A DNA stretch of 64,000 nt from Sphingobium_A sp965228065 (GCA_965228065.1 OZ245788.1:1674001-1738000); one strand, 5' to 3'. Positions 1 through 8,199 are shown, counted from the stretch's first letter. Program-made: numbers and translations. The notes: generated from the sequence alone by a model not told the origin.

Positions 1-350
1 AAGTCGTCCAACCCGCCGCACGACGCATCTTCGGCAAGAGCGTCGCCGCGATCGAGCATTTGGGGACATGGAATTGCCGGCGCATCGCGGGCAGCAAGAG
101 CTGGAGCCAGCATTCGACGGCCAACGCCATCGATGTGGCGGCGTTCCGGCTGGCCGACGGCACCGTGATCAACGTGCTGCACGATTGGAAAGGCGATGCG
201 AAGAAGGCCGAATTCCTTCGCGCCGTCCGCGACGGTGCCTGCGATCTGTTCTCGACCGTGCTCTCGCCCGATTACAACGCCGCCCATGCAGATCACCTCC
301 ACATCGATCAGGCAAAACGCGGCGCGATGAGCAGGCGTCCCTGTCGTTAG
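1..350 (+). CDS. Extensin-like family protein (5' end cut by the window)
   Basis: Only the C-terminal ~115 residues are present; the open frame runs in from base 3 and no start lies in the window. Visible motifs are SQHSTANAIDVAAF and a late HADHLH, the His/Asp pattern of the extensin-like C-terminal domain, which resembles the zinc-binding fold of D-Ala-D-Ala carboxypeptidases. A cell-envelope role is therefore likely, but the substrate is not known. The TAG stop overlaps by four bases the stop of the small membrane-protein gene on the other strand, so the two genes converge. Confidence 0.8.
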   Translation, partial: VVQPAARRIFGKSVAAIEHLGTWNCRRIAGSKSWSQHSTANAIDVAAFRLADGTVINVLHDWKGDAKKAEFLRAVRDGACDLFSTVLSPDYNAAHADHLHIDQAKRGAMSRRPCR

Positions 351-568
351 AAAATGCCGCCGCCGAGCATCAGGCGGATCACGCCGACGCCGATCACGAC
401 CAGGTTGAGGTTGCGCCCTGCGGTGCTGCGGGAAATCACGCCGATACCCGCGCCGATCGCTGCCACCGGGATGATGAACCAGTTGGCCCAGCCGAGCAGC
501 GGGATGAAGGCGAACACGGCCAGAACCAGCGCAACAGCGCCGATCACGAGTGAGACGATATTCAACAT
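347..568 (-). CDS. Small two-to-three-helix membrane protein
   Basis: A 73-residue, very hydrophobic protein with helices at about residues 4-24, 28-46 and 55-70. I do not recognise a named family. Its ATG overlaps the stop of the upstream membrane-protein gene by one base (TGATG), a typical translational-coupling arrangement, so the two are expected to be made together from one mRNA. It ends convergently against the extensin-like gene. Function unknown; the strength of the call rests on the coupling and on the clean membrane-helix composition. Confidence 0.65.
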   Translation of the reverse strand: MLNIVSLVIGAVALVLAVFAFIPLLGWANWFIIPVAAIGAGIGVISRSTAGRNLNLVVIGVGVIRLMLGGGIF

Positions 569-1131
569 CAGGCGGGAACTCCGATTTCTGCGCGCGGCAG
601 GAACCAGCGCGCGATGACGAGACCGCCGACGACCAGCATGGCCGTGTCGCCGACGAACAGATAGATGAAATGCGCCCAGTCATGGTGATACCAGATCGGC
701 TCGCCCAGGCTCATGAGGACGCCCCCCGCCAGCGAGAACAACACGACCAGCTTCGCGCGCGATGCGAAATCGGGCACGCGCGCAGCGATCGTCATCAGTG
801 CAAAGCCCATCAGTATCGCGACGATCAGTTCATGGACGAAGCCGGCGATCAGCACGCCGGGATCGGCGACGCCGAATCCGCCCGAATTATAGTGGACCGT
901 CGCAATCGGCCCCTTGCCGTACATCACCGCGCCGTTCGCGGTCGCGGCGGAGGGAATGCTGTAGGTTCCGGTCGCGGGCAGATTGGCTGCGAGCGACTGC
1001 TGGATCGCCGCCTGTTGCGTCACGTCCACCGAGCCATAGGCCAGATAGGACAGTGGTGTGGCGAAGAAGATGAATCCGGTGATGAACATCGCGACTGCCG
1101 CCGCGACCGAGCCAATCAGCATCCTGGGCAT
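568..1131 (-). CDS. Membrane protein of unknown function
   Basis: This 187-residue protein begins with a membrane anchor (about residues 5-27, MPRMLIGSVAAAVAMFITGF) followed by a loop of about 80 residues, then three further hydrophobic segments near residues 85-185. The arrangement is one helix, an extracytoplasmic loop and a three-helix bundle. I do not assign a function. It is the first gene of a two-gene leftward unit with the 73-residue membrane protein, joined by a one-base stop/start overlap. About 100 bp separate it from gmk, which is read in the same direction upstream. Confidence 0.6.
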   Translation of the reverse strand: MPRMLIGSVAAAVAMFITGFIFFATPLSYLAYGSVDVTQQAAIQQSLAANLPATGTYSIPSAATANGAVMYGKGPIATVHYNSGGFGVADPGVLIAGFVHELIVAILMGFALMTIAARVPDFASRAKLVVLFSLAGGVLMSLGEPIWYHHDWAHFIYLFVGDTAMLVVGGLVIARWFLPRAEIGVPA

Positions 1132-1230
1132 ATCGGCCTCCCCATTTGACCGGGCGAGACTAGGATGCCGCGCGCCGCTTGGCTAGTGAACCGATCAATG
1201 GGCCAGGTCGTTCCCTCTGTACGTCGTTCC

Positions 1231-1881
1231 TCAGTGCATCAATGAGCGGACGAAGCCGATCAGACCGGTCTGGCGGCTGCGCTTCATGCGTTCGGCCTCA
1301 AGGATGGTCTTCACCTTTTCGAAGCAGCCATGGGCGTCGTCATTGACGAGCACATAGTCATAACCGTCCCAGTGCGCGATCTCGGCGGCGGCGCGCGCCA
1401 TGCGCGCCTCGATCACTTCCTCGCTGTCGGTCGCGCGCCCGCGCAGGCGCCGTTCGAGCTCCTCCAGCGAGGGTGGGAAGATGAAGACGCGCACGACGTC
1501 GCCGCCCGCGATCTGATGCAGCTGCTGCGCGCCCTGCCAGTCGATATCGAACAGCACGTCGCGACCACTGGCCAGCATCTCCTCGACCGGTGCGTGCGGC
1601 GTGCCATAGCGGTGGCCGAACACATGCGCCCATTCGAGGAATTCGTGGTTGGCCACCATTTCCTTGAACTTCGCGACATCGACGAAGTGATAATCGACTC
1701 CGTCGGTTTCGCCGGGCCGGATCGGCCGCGTGGTCGCGGAAACCGACATGGCCAGGCTGGGGTCTGCTTTCAGCAGCTTGCGCGCGATGGTCGACTTGCC
1801 TGCGCCCGATGGCGAGGAGAGTACGAAGAGTACGCCGCGCCGCTTGAAGCCGTGCGGGTCTGACTGGGTGGGATCGGTCAT
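1231..1881 (-). CDS. gmk: Guanylate kinase
   Basis: Phosphorylates GMP to GDP with ATP in the cytoplasm, an essential step of nucleotide synthesis. The P-loop SSPSGAGKST sits at residues 22-31, followed by the GMP-binding region (TTRPIRPGETDGVDYHF) and the lid segment (RLRGRATDSEEVIEARM). At 216 residues it has the usual bacterial length. The gene stands alone, leftward, with a small intergenic space on each side. The assignment is secure from the motifs. Confidence 0.97.
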   Translation of the reverse strand: MTDPTQSDPHGFKRRGVLFVLSSPSGAGKSTIARKLLKADPSLAMSVSATTRPIRPGETDGVDYHFVDVAKFKEMVANHEFLEWAHVFGHRYGTPHAPVEEMLASGRDVLFDIDWQGAQQLHQIAGGDVVRVFIFPPSLEELERRLRGRATDSEEVIEARMARAAAEIAHWDGYDYVLVNDDAHGCFEKVKTILEAERMKRSRQTGLIGFVRSLMH

Positions 1882-1987
1882 GCCCGCTAGTGACGTGGGG
1901 AGCGCGCTGCGTCAATAATGCGCAATCAATGTCCGCAACCGCCGGAAGCCGTTTGGCAGGTTGACGGGACATGATCGAAGCGCGGGG

Positions 1988-2575
1988 ATGAGCAGAGGCA
2001 TGAACACGGTATCGATCCGCGACATCGGCGCGCGCCACTGGGCGGCGGTCGCCCTCATCCTGGCGGTCACCGCCGGCGTGTTGCTGGGGATGGGGCGCAA
2101 TCCGATCTGCACATGCGGTGTCGTCGAGATCTGGCATGGCGCGCTGGACGCGGGCAACAGCCAGCATATCGCGGACTGGTACACGCTCAGCCACATCATC
2201 CACGGCTTCCTGTTCTACGGTCTCGGCTGGCTGATCATGCGCAACCGTCCGCCCGGCGAGCGGCTGATCCTGGCGGTTGCGATCGAGGCAGCCTGGGAAG
2301 TGCTGGAGAATTCGCCGCTCATCATCAACCGCTATCGCGACGCGACGATGGCGCTCGGGTACAGCGGCGACAGCGTGATCAACTCGGTTGCCGACGTCGC
2401 CTGGATGGCGCTGGGATTCGCCTTTGCGCGGCGCATGCCGGTCTGGGTGACGATCTCGGTCGCGATCGGTTTCGAACTGCTCGCGCTGTGGGTGATCCGC
2501 GACAATCTGACGCTCAACATACTGATGCTGGCCTGGCCGATCGAGGCGATCAAGGTTTGGCAGGGCGCTGGCTGA
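1988..2575 (+). CDS. DUF2585 / UPF0314 family membrane protein
   Basis: The protein matches the UPF0314 pattern known from alphaproteobacteria: an N-terminal helix, then GRNPICTCG, WYTLSHIIHGFLFYG, a central EAAWEVLENSP and a NSVADVAWM segment between membrane helices. It has about four transmembrane helices. The function of the family is not established. The frame is open further upstream from a TTG at 1961. ATG 1988 or ATG 2000 is more likely; 1988 was chosen, giving 195 residues. It is a single gene read away from gmk. Confidence 0.8.
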   Translation: MSRGMNTVSIRDIGARHWAAVALILAVTAGVLLGMGRNPICTCGVVEIWHGALDAGNSQHIADWYTLSHIIHGFLFYGLGWLIMRNRPPGERLILAVAIEAAWEVLENSPLIINRYRDATMALGYSGDSVINSVADVAWMALGFAFARRMPVWVTISVAIGFELLALWVIRDNLTLNILMLAWPIEAIKVWQGAG

Positions 2576-2632
2576 GCATATCGCTCCCCATGTCCTAGCA
2601 TATCGTCATAAATCCGGTTTAAGTTCGATTCG

Positions 2633-3607
2633 ATGGCCCACGATCACGCACATTCGCATGACGGACATTCGCATGGGGACCACGCGCATGCGCATGGGCA
2701 TGCGGGTCATTCTCACGGCCCCGGCCATGTTCACGCCCCGGCGGATTTCGGGCGCGCCTTTGCGATCGGCATCGCACTCAACATCGTGTTCGTCGCTGCC
2801 GAGGCGATTGCGGGCTTCTCGACCGGATCGATGGCGCTGCTGGCCGATGCCGGCCACAATCTGTCGGATGTGATCGGATTGCTGGTGGCATGGGGCGGCG
2901 CAACGCTCGCCAAGCGGCCGCCGAGCAAGCGTTTCACTTATGGCCTGCGTGGCTCGACCATATTGGCCGCGATGATCAATGCGCTGCTGCTGCTCGTCGC
3001 GATCGGCGCGATCGCGCTGGAAGCGGTGCAGCGTTTCGCGCATCCGCAACCGGTGGCCGGCGTCACCGTCATGCTGATCGCCGGGCTTGGCATCCTGGTG
3101 AACGGCGGCACGGCAATGCTGTTCATGCGTGGACGCAAGACCGATCTCAACATCCGTGGCGCCTATCTCCACATGGCGGCGGACGCCGCGGTTTCGGCGG
3201 GCGTGGTGATCGCCGGTGCGATCATCGTGTTCACCGGCGCCGCCTGGATCGATCCGCTGGTCAGCGTTGCGATCTGTTTTGTGATCTTCTGGGGCACATG
3301 GGGGCTGCTGCGTGATTCCGTGACCATGTCGCTGGCCGGCGTTCCCGGTGAGATCGATCGGGACAAGGTCGAGATCGAGCTGTTGATCTCACCCGGGGTG
3401 ACCAAGGTGCACGATCTCCATATCTGGCCGATGAGCACCACCGAAGTTGCCCTGACTGCCCATATCGTGATTCCGCGCGGTCATCCGGGGGACGAGTTCC
3501 TGAACGAGGTGCGCCATCGTCTCGGCGACAAGTTCGGGATCAATCACGTCACCATCCAGATCGAGACCGGGCAGAAGGCGGAGTGTCGCGAGGCGCAATG
3601 CGCTTAG
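2633..3607 (+). CDS. Cation diffusion facilitator (Zn2+/Cd2+/Co2+ exporter, CzcD/ZitB type)
   Basis: An inner-membrane divalent-metal:proton antiporter of the CDF family. The first ~37 residues are packed with histidine (H-D-H, H-S-H-G runs), a cytoplasmic metal-binding tail. Six transmembrane helices follow, with the metal-site HNLSD motif in helix 2 and a matching HMAAD in helix 5, then a C-terminal cytoplasmic domain that includes VHDLHIWPMS. The length of 324 residues is typical. The substrate cannot be fixed from sequence; zinc is most usual for HxxxD/HxxxD members. No metal regulator lies beside it. Confidence 0.93.
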   Translation: MAHDHAHSHDGHSHGDHAHAHGHAGHSHGPGHVHAPADFGRAFAIGIALNIVFVAAEAIAGFSTGSMALLADAGHNLSDVIGLLVAWGGATLAKRPPSKRFTYGLRGSTILAAMINALLLLVAIGAIALEAVQRFAHPQPVAGVTVMLIAGLGILVNGGTAMLFMRGRKTDLNIRGAYLHMAADAAVSAGVVIAGAIIVFTGAAWIDPLVSVAICFVIFWGTWGLLRDSVTMSLAGVPGEIDRDKVEIELLISPGVTKVHDLHIWPMSTTEVALTAHIVIPRGHPGDEFLNEVRHRLGDKFGINHVTIQIETGQKAECREAQCA

Positions 3608-3649
3608 AGTCCGATTCGCGCCTATCTGTCGAGACCTGCGTGAACCGGA

Positions 3650-3904
3650 TCAGGCCGGATCGCCTTCCGCGTGAAGGGGGGCTGCTTCTGGCTCCACCGG
3701 CGCAGCGGTCGGCGCCTTTTGCGCGCGGCGGCGGTCGATCGCTTTCTTAGCGATATAGGCGCCACCCAGCGCCAGCCCCAATGGGCCGAGGCGGCGAAGC
3801 CCACCCACTGCGATGGCGCCGATTACCGCGCCCTTCAGTCCGCCGCGACCATCGCGCCGATCGATTTCCCGCCCCACCAATGCGCCGATGACTTTGCCGA
3901 TCAT
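3650..3904 (-). CDS. Small glycine/alanine-rich protein, unknown
   Basis: An 84-residue protein with repeated GxxxG-like spacing (VIGALVG, GAVIGAIAVGG, GPLGLALGGAYI), then a basic segment RRRAQK and a Pro/Ala/Glu tail. It looks like a small membrane-associated glycine-zipper protein. A Shine-Dalgarno-like GGAGAAAG precedes the ATG. Upstream there is a GGAAC followed 17 bases later by CTTT, a weak partial match to an EcfG stress promoter. Function unknown. Confidence 0.55.
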   Translation of the reverse strand: MIGKVIGALVGREIDRRDGRGGLKGAVIGAIAVGGLRRLGPLGLALGGAYIAKKAIDRRRAQKAPTAAPVEPEAAPLHAEGDPA

Positions 3905-3968
3905 GTCTTTCTCCTTCGCATGTGAAAGCGTCGGGGCCAGCCATGGTTCCCCGCTCTAGGCTTTGAAG

Positions 3969-4030
3969 AGAGCCTGATTCACGCTCTCGGTGGAAGCGCG
4001 GAGCGCTCCCACCTCAAACGATCAGGCTCT
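3969..4030. repeat. 62-bp palindromic repeat, family R1, copy a
   Basis: The element begins AGAGCCTGAT and ends ATCAGGCTCT, perfect inverted ends, with an inner palindromic segment around GGAAGCGC. Its reverse complement matches 25622-25683 at 56 of 62 positions, so the two are inverted copies of one dispersed element. It has no coding potential and lies between two divergently arranged genes. It would fold into a long hairpin in RNA of either strand. Confidence 0.8.
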
Positions 4031-4138
4031 GAGCACCCGCTATGGCCTTACGCGCGCCTGACGGCTAGATAGATGCGGCGGCGCAATGATTTGTATTGGC
4101 CGCGCGGGGCAGTATTCGTTCCGTCAGGGGTAGGGTAT

Positions 4139-4687
4139 TTGCGTTCGTTCCTGTTCTTGCTGCTGCTGTCGCTGTCGGGCCTGAACGTGCCGGCCCGCGC
4201 CACGCCGATCGCTTTTCTCGAGACGCCCGTCCCCGAAGGCGCTGACGGGCGCAACCTGGCGGTCGCGCGGGTTGTCCGCGGCATCCTGAGCTATACGCGC
4301 TGGCCCGCGGAACCGGCCATGCTGAAACTGTGTGTCGCAGGCGCGCCGCGCTTCGCAGGCGGTCTGGCAACGATGTCGTCCGGACCCGGGCGTCGCATGG
4401 GCGTATCCCGGCTCACCGGCGCATCGCCCCCGGCCGAGGGCTGCAACGCGCTTTATCTGGGCCGGGTCGATGCCGATGTGCGCAAGCGGCTGCTTGCGTC
4501 CGCGCGCGGCCAGGCGATCGTGACGATCGATGAGGATGATCAACCCTGTCGGGGCGGTGCGATGTTCTGCCTGCGCATGACGCCCGACGGTGTGGCGTTC
4601 GAACTCAGCCTGGACGCCGTGTCGCGCTCCACGGTGCGAATCGACCCCAAGGTGCTGCTGTTGTCGCGGCGCGGAGCCAGATCATGA
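4139..4687 (+). CDS. yfiR: YfiR family periplasmic repressor of a diguanylate cyclase
   Basis: Probable periplasmic protein that holds the neighbouring YfiN-type cyclase inactive. The frame is open from ATG 4073. TTG 4139 was chosen because an AGGGG lies about 9 bases upstream and the product then starts with a clean signal peptide (MRSFLFLLLLSLSGLNVPARA). Counted from 4073, cysteines fall at 87, 124, 159 and 166. The spacing (37, 35, 7) closely follows the four disulfide cysteines of Pseudomonas YfiR. The gene overlaps yfiN by four bases (ATGA), so the two are translationally coupled. Family membership rests on size, cysteine pattern and context. Confidence 0.75.
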   Translation: MRSFLFLLLLSLSGLNVPARATPIAFLETPVPEGADGRNLAVARVVRGILSYTRWPAEPAMLKLCVAGAPRFAGGLATMSSGPGRRMGVSRLTGASPPAEGCNALYLGRVDADVRKRLLASARGQAIVTIDEDDQPCRGGAMFCLRMTPDGVAFELSLDAVSRSTVRIDPKVLLLSRRGARS

Positions 4688-5937
4688 ATGCCGAGCGGCC
4701 ATTGCCGACCCTTCGCCAGGTTCTGGCGAACGTCCATTTTCGCGTGACGCTGTTCGCGGTCGTGCTGGCGGGAATCACCGTCTTGCTGACCGGCATGGTG
4801 GCCGTCAGCAGCTATGCGAAGCACAATCTGCATCTCGTTGCCCAGTCGGCAAGCTATACGGTCGAGGCGGCGCTCGTCTTCGGTGACACGGTGGCTGCGT
4901 CCGAAGGTATCGCGCCGCTCGCCTCGAACGAGGATGTCGCCGAACTGGCGGTGTACGACACCAATGGCCGGTTGATGGCCGGCTGGCGGCGCACACGAGA
5001 AGGTGCCGGTGGCATGGTGGAGCGCGGCGTTGCCGCGATCATGTTCCCCGAACCGATATCCGCGGAGATCCGGCACCAGGGAAGCGTGATCGGCACGGTT
5101 CGCCTGCAGGGCGACGCGCGCGGCCCGATCCGTTTCGTCGAGCGCGGCCTGGCTGGTATGCTCGTCTGCCTGCTGATCACCGCGATCGCATCCTATTTCC
5201 TGGCGCGGCGCCTTCAGCAGAAAGTGGTCCAGCCGCTGAGCATCATTGCGAGCACGGCGCATGCCGTCCGCGCGCGTCGCGCATTCGGGCTGCGGGCACC
5301 CCGCGCGGAGATTGCGGAGATCGATTCGCTCGGCCAGGATTTCAACGCGCTACTCGAGGAACTCGAAGCCTGGCAGGCACATATCCGTTCCGAGCATGAG
5401 TCGCTGGCACACCGTGCCACCCACGACGCGCTCACGGGTCTCGCCAACCGGTCCTTTTTCGAGACGCAGGTCGCGCATGCCGCGGTCGAGGCGACGGCCA
5501 GCGAAGGCTGGTTCGCGATCCTTTATCTCGATTTCGACCGGTTCAAGGAGATCAACGACACCCATGGCCATGCCGGCGGTGACGCCGTGCTCGTCGAAGT
5601 CGCGGCACGGATCAAGCGACGCCTGCGCCCCGGCGACACCGCTGCCCGACTGGGTGGGGACGAGTTCGCGATTCTGCTGGCATCCTGTGCCGGGCGCAGC
5701 GAAGCCGAACGTGCCGCCGCGGCGCTTGCGATCGCCATGGCCGATCCCGTTCATCTTGCCGACGGCGCGACGGTGGATGCGGGGCTCAGCATCGGCATTG
5801 CGGTGTTCCCGGAAAATGGCCGGAGCGTGGACGCGCTGATGCGTCATGCCGATGCCGCCATGTACGGCGAGAAACAGGCCGGCCAGCCGCCGGATCGATA
5901 CAGGCCCAATCCGCCCATCCCGATCCGGCCACTTTGA
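4684..5937 (+). CDS. yfiN: YfiN-type membrane diguanylate cyclase (HAMP-GGDEF)
   Basis: Makes cyclic di-GMP from two GTP at the inner membrane. Of 417 residues, a first helix lies at about 21-43, a periplasmic sensor domain at 44-157, a second helix near 158-175, then HAMP to about 230 and the GGDEF domain from about 250. The active site is an intact GGDEF (residues 324-328). An RPGD inhibitory I-site (315-318) precedes it by the standard five residues, so product inhibition is expected. It follows yfiR with a four-base overlap and precedes a YfiB-like lipoprotein, the same order as in Pseudomonas. Confidence 0.93.
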   Translation: MNAERPLPTLRQVLANVHFRVTLFAVVLAGITVLLTGMVAVSSYAKHNLHLVAQSASYTVEAALVFGDTVAASEGIAPLASNEDVAELAVYDTNGRLMAGWRRTREGAGGMVERGVAAIMFPEPISAEIRHQGSVIGTVRLQGDARGPIRFVERGLAGMLVCLLITAIASYFLARRLQQKVVQPLSIIASTAHAVRARRAFGLRAPRAEIAEIDSLGQDFNALLEELEAWQAHIRSEHESLAHRATHDALTGLANRSFFETQVAHAAVEATASEGWFAILYLDFDRFKEINDTHGHAGGDAVLVEVAARIKRRLRPGDTAARLGGDEFAILLASCAGRSEAERAAAALAIAMADPVHLADGATVDAGLSIGIAVFPENGRSVDALMRHADAAMYGEKQAGQPPDRYRPNPPIPIRPL

Positions 5938-5971
5938 GAGTTTGTAGAGTTCGTCCAATTCAGAGGGTGTA

Positions 5972-6475
5972 ATGCGTAGATACCTCCCCGTCCTGGCTGC
6001 ATTGGCGCTTGCGCCGCTTGCCGCCTGCCAGCCCGCAGTCCGCCCCGAGCCTGCTGCCCGCCCCATTGGCCTGACCCCGGAACAGATCGCCATATTGCGC
6101 GATCAGGGCTTTTCCGAAACGGAAACGGGCTGGGAATTCGGCATGGCGGACAGGCTGTTATTCGCCACCGACCGCAGCCAGCTGATGTCCGCCCAGGCGG
6201 ATCGGATCGCCGCGATCGCGCGTGCGCTGCGCGGTGTGGACATCGTTCGCCTCCGCGTCGAGGGCCACACCGACGCGACCGGTTCGATCGCCCATAATCA
6301 GCGGCTTTCCGCGCAGCGCGCCGATGCGGTCGCACGTGCGCTGGTTGTCGGCGGCCTGCCGCGCGAGGGCATCGAAGTGATCGGTCGGGGCAAGAGCCAG
6401 CCGCTCGAAAGCAATCGCACCGCGTCGGGGCGCGCCGAGAATCGGCGGGTGGTGATCATCGTGCCCTCTGTCTGA
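5972..6475 (+). CDS. yfiB: OmpA-family outer-membrane lipoprotein (YfiB-like)
   Basis: The N-terminus is a lipoprotein signal with lipobox PLAAC and lipidated Cys19. After a short linker comes a complete OmpA C-terminal domain that binds peptidoglycan (VEGHTDATGS, then NQRLSAQRADAVARAL and a final AENRRVVI). In the known YfiBNR system the outer-membrane lipoprotein captures YfiR and so frees YfiN. Position directly after yfiN (34-bp gap, same strand) supports that role here. An ordinary Pal-like envelope lipoprotein cannot be excluded from sequence alone. Confidence 0.82.
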   Translation: MRRYLPVLAALALAPLAACQPAVRPEPAARPIGLTPEQIAILRDQGFSETETGWEFGMADRLLFATDRSQLMSAQADRIAAIARALRGVDIVRLRVEGHTDATGSIAHNQRLSAQRADAVARALVVGGLPREGIEVIGRGKSQPLESNRTASGRAENRRVVIIVPSV

Positions 6476-6542
6476 TCGCGTCTGGCCCTGAGCGGCGCTG
6501 GCGGTTAGGAGCGGCGTCGAATCCGTAGATGGGAGATTTTCG

Positions 6543-7412
6543 ATGCAGGCGATTGGCGTGATCGGCGCGGGACAGATGGGGGCGGGCATCGCCCAGGTTT
6601 CGGCGCAGGCCGGCTATCACGTCTATCTGGCCGATGCGAAGCTGGAGATCGCCGAAAAGGCGAAGGCCGGCATCGAGAAGCAGCTGAATCGTCTTGTCGA
6701 CAAGGAGAAGATCGACGGCCAGACACGCGATCAGGCACTCGCCCGGATCGAGCCTGTCGCCGATTTCACGCCGATGGCATCGGCCGGGCTGGTGATCGAG
6801 GCTGCGACCGAGCGCGAAGAGGTGAAGCGCGCGATCTTCGACGCGGTCGGCAAGGTGCTCGGCCATCAGGCGGTGCTCGCGTCCAACACATCCTCCATTC
6901 CGATCACGCGGATGGCGCAGGCCTCGCCCGATCCGAAGCGCTTCGTCGGCGTGCATTTCTTCAATCCGGTGCCGTTGATGGGGCTGATCGAACTGATCCG
7001 CGGCCTCGCCACCTCCGACGAGACCGTCGGCATCGTCGAGCGTTATGCCCAGGCGCTGGGCAAGAAGGTCGTCCACGCCAACGATGCGCCGGGCTTCATC
7101 GTCAACCGCATCCTGCTGCCGATGCTCAACGAGGCGTGCTTTGCACTGGGTGAGGGTGTCGCTAATATCCGCGACATCGACACTGCGATCCAGCTCGGTC
7201 TCAACCACCCGATGGGGCCGCTGACATTGGCCGATTTCATCGGACTCGATACCTGCCTGGAAATCTGCCGCGTGCTGCATTCGGGCACCGGCGATCCCAA
7301 GTTCCGGCCTGCGCCATTGCTCGTCAAATATGTTGAGGCCGGCTGGCTGGGCCGCAAGACCGGCCGCGGCTTCTACGACTATTCGGGCGACGAGCCGGTT
7401 CCGACGCGCTGA
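6543..7412 (+). CDS. 3-hydroxybutyryl-CoA dehydrogenase
   Basis: Oxidises (S)-3-hydroxyacyl-CoA, usually 3-hydroxybutyryl-CoA, with NAD(P)+ in fatty-acid or butyrate metabolism. The dinucleotide fold motif GVIGAGQMGAGIAQ opens the protein. The catalytic region SNTSSIPIT and VGVHFFNPVPLM follows, and the C-terminal dimerisation domain contains GFIVNRILLPMLNEA and DTAIQLGLNHPMGPL. The length of 289 residues is standard. The gene is single; the electron-transfer flavoprotein genes often found beside it are not in the window. Confidence 0.94.
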   Translation: MQAIGVIGAGQMGAGIAQVSAQAGYHVYLADAKLEIAEKAKAGIEKQLNRLVDKEKIDGQTRDQALARIEPVADFTPMASAGLVIEAATEREEVKRAIFDAVGKVLGHQAVLASNTSSIPITRMAQASPDPKRFVGVHFFNPVPLMGLIELIRGLATSDETVGIVERYAQALGKKVVHANDAPGFIVNRILLPMLNEACFALGEGVANIRDIDTAIQLGLNHPMGPLTLADFIGLDTCLEICRVLHSGTGDPKFRPAPLLVKYVEAGWLGRKTGRGFYDYSGDEPVPTR

Positions 7413-7443
7413 GGCGGGAAGCAAGCCCATAGCCGTCATGCCA

Positions 7444-7566
7444 GCGGCATCGTCACTCCACGCCGATGCCGCTTGACGTGGAGTCGGTATCAGCCCCTTT
7501 TTTCGTTTTGTACCCGGCCCCCACGCGCTATGCGGTCCAATCGCTCGCCGGGGGCCGGGAAAGATC
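7444..7566 (+). promoter_or_regulatory. Highly structured leader upstream of yhhQ (riboswitch-like candidate)
   Basis: Three perfect inverted repeats lie in 116 bases. 7444-7452 (GCGGCATCG) pairs with 7464-7472. Its loop bases 7455-7462 (ACTCCACG) pair with 7477-7484 (CGTGGAGT), so the first two helices either exclude one another or form a pseudoknot. A six-T run follows at 7498-7503. Then 7513-7522 (CCCGGCCCCC) pairs with 7550-7559 (GGGGGCCGGG), burying the GGGA ribosome-binding site just before ATG 7567. The layout fits a switch ending in ribosome-site occlusion. It does not match the preQ1-I consensus, and hairpin two could partly be the terminator of the preceding gene. Confidence 0.45.
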
Positions 7567-8199
7567 ATGACCGTTTCGATACCGCGTTCGCTGTTCGTCT
7601 TCTCGGTGCTCTATGGTGGCATGGTCACGGTCGCCGGGGTTCTGGGCGTCAAGCAGGTCGCGCTGGGGCCGCTGGCCGTCGAGGCGGGAATCTTCGCCTT
7701 TCTGCTGCTGGTCGTGATCAGCAGCACGATCACCGAATTATACGGTCAGAAGGTCGCGACCTCGCTGGTCCGCCTCGGCTTCATTCCGCTTTTGGTCTCG
7801 GCTGCGCTGATCCAGATCGTTATGGCGCTACCCCACGACGTCGATATGTATCCTCCGGCCATCGAAGCCTTTCCGGTCGTTGTCGGCCAGAGCGCGCGGA
7901 TGATGATCGCCGGCCTCATCGCCTATGGCATTTCGCAGACGCTGAACGTGCTCATCTTCTCGCGCCTGTCGCGTGGCGAGGGCAAGCTTGTCTGGCTGCG
8001 CGGAATTATCGCCAGTGTCGTTTCGCAGGTGATCGACACCTTGCTGTTCATCTCCATCTCCTTCCTGGGAGAACGCCCGATCCTCGGATTGATGGCGGGG
8101 CAGATGCTCACCAAGGTGGTGCTTTCGATCATCCTCGTCCCCTTCCTGATCACCTTGTTCGTCGCGATCGGCCGGCGGCTCGATGGAAAGAGTGTTTGA
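7567..8199 (+). CDS. yhhQ: Queuosine precursor transporter (YhhQ/VUT family)
   Basis: An inner-membrane protein of about six helices that imports preQ0/preQ1-type precursors for the queuosine tRNA modification. Family signs are SSTITELYGQKVA near residues 52-64, the acidic tail of the second helix, and SQVIDTLLFISISFLG near residue 155. The length of 210 residues is typical. The ribosome-binding site lies inside a perfect 10-bp stem. The TGA stop overlaps the argB ATG by one base, so translation of argB is coupled to it. This is an uncommon partner for an arginine gene. Confidence 0.9.
   Translation: MTVSIPRSLFVFSVLYGGMVTVAGVLGVKQVALGPLAVEAGIFAFLLLVVISSTITELYGQKVATSLVRLGFIPLLVSAALIQIVMALPHDVDMYPPAIEAFPVVVGQSARMMIAGLIAYGISQTLNVLIFSRLSRGEGKLVWLRGIIASVVSQVIDTLLFISISFLGERPILGLMAGQMLTKVVLSIILVPFLITLFVAIGRRLDGKSV

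Noticed and set aside
3905..3960. EcfG promoter for the small gene at 3650-3904
   Set aside because: GGAAC is present but the -10 box at N17 reads CTTT and not CGTT, so the match is incomplete.
7444..7566. A canonical preQ1-I riboswitch before yhhQ
   Set aside because: The short C-rich-loop hairpin with A-rich tail of that class is not present; the structure is reported as a different candidate.
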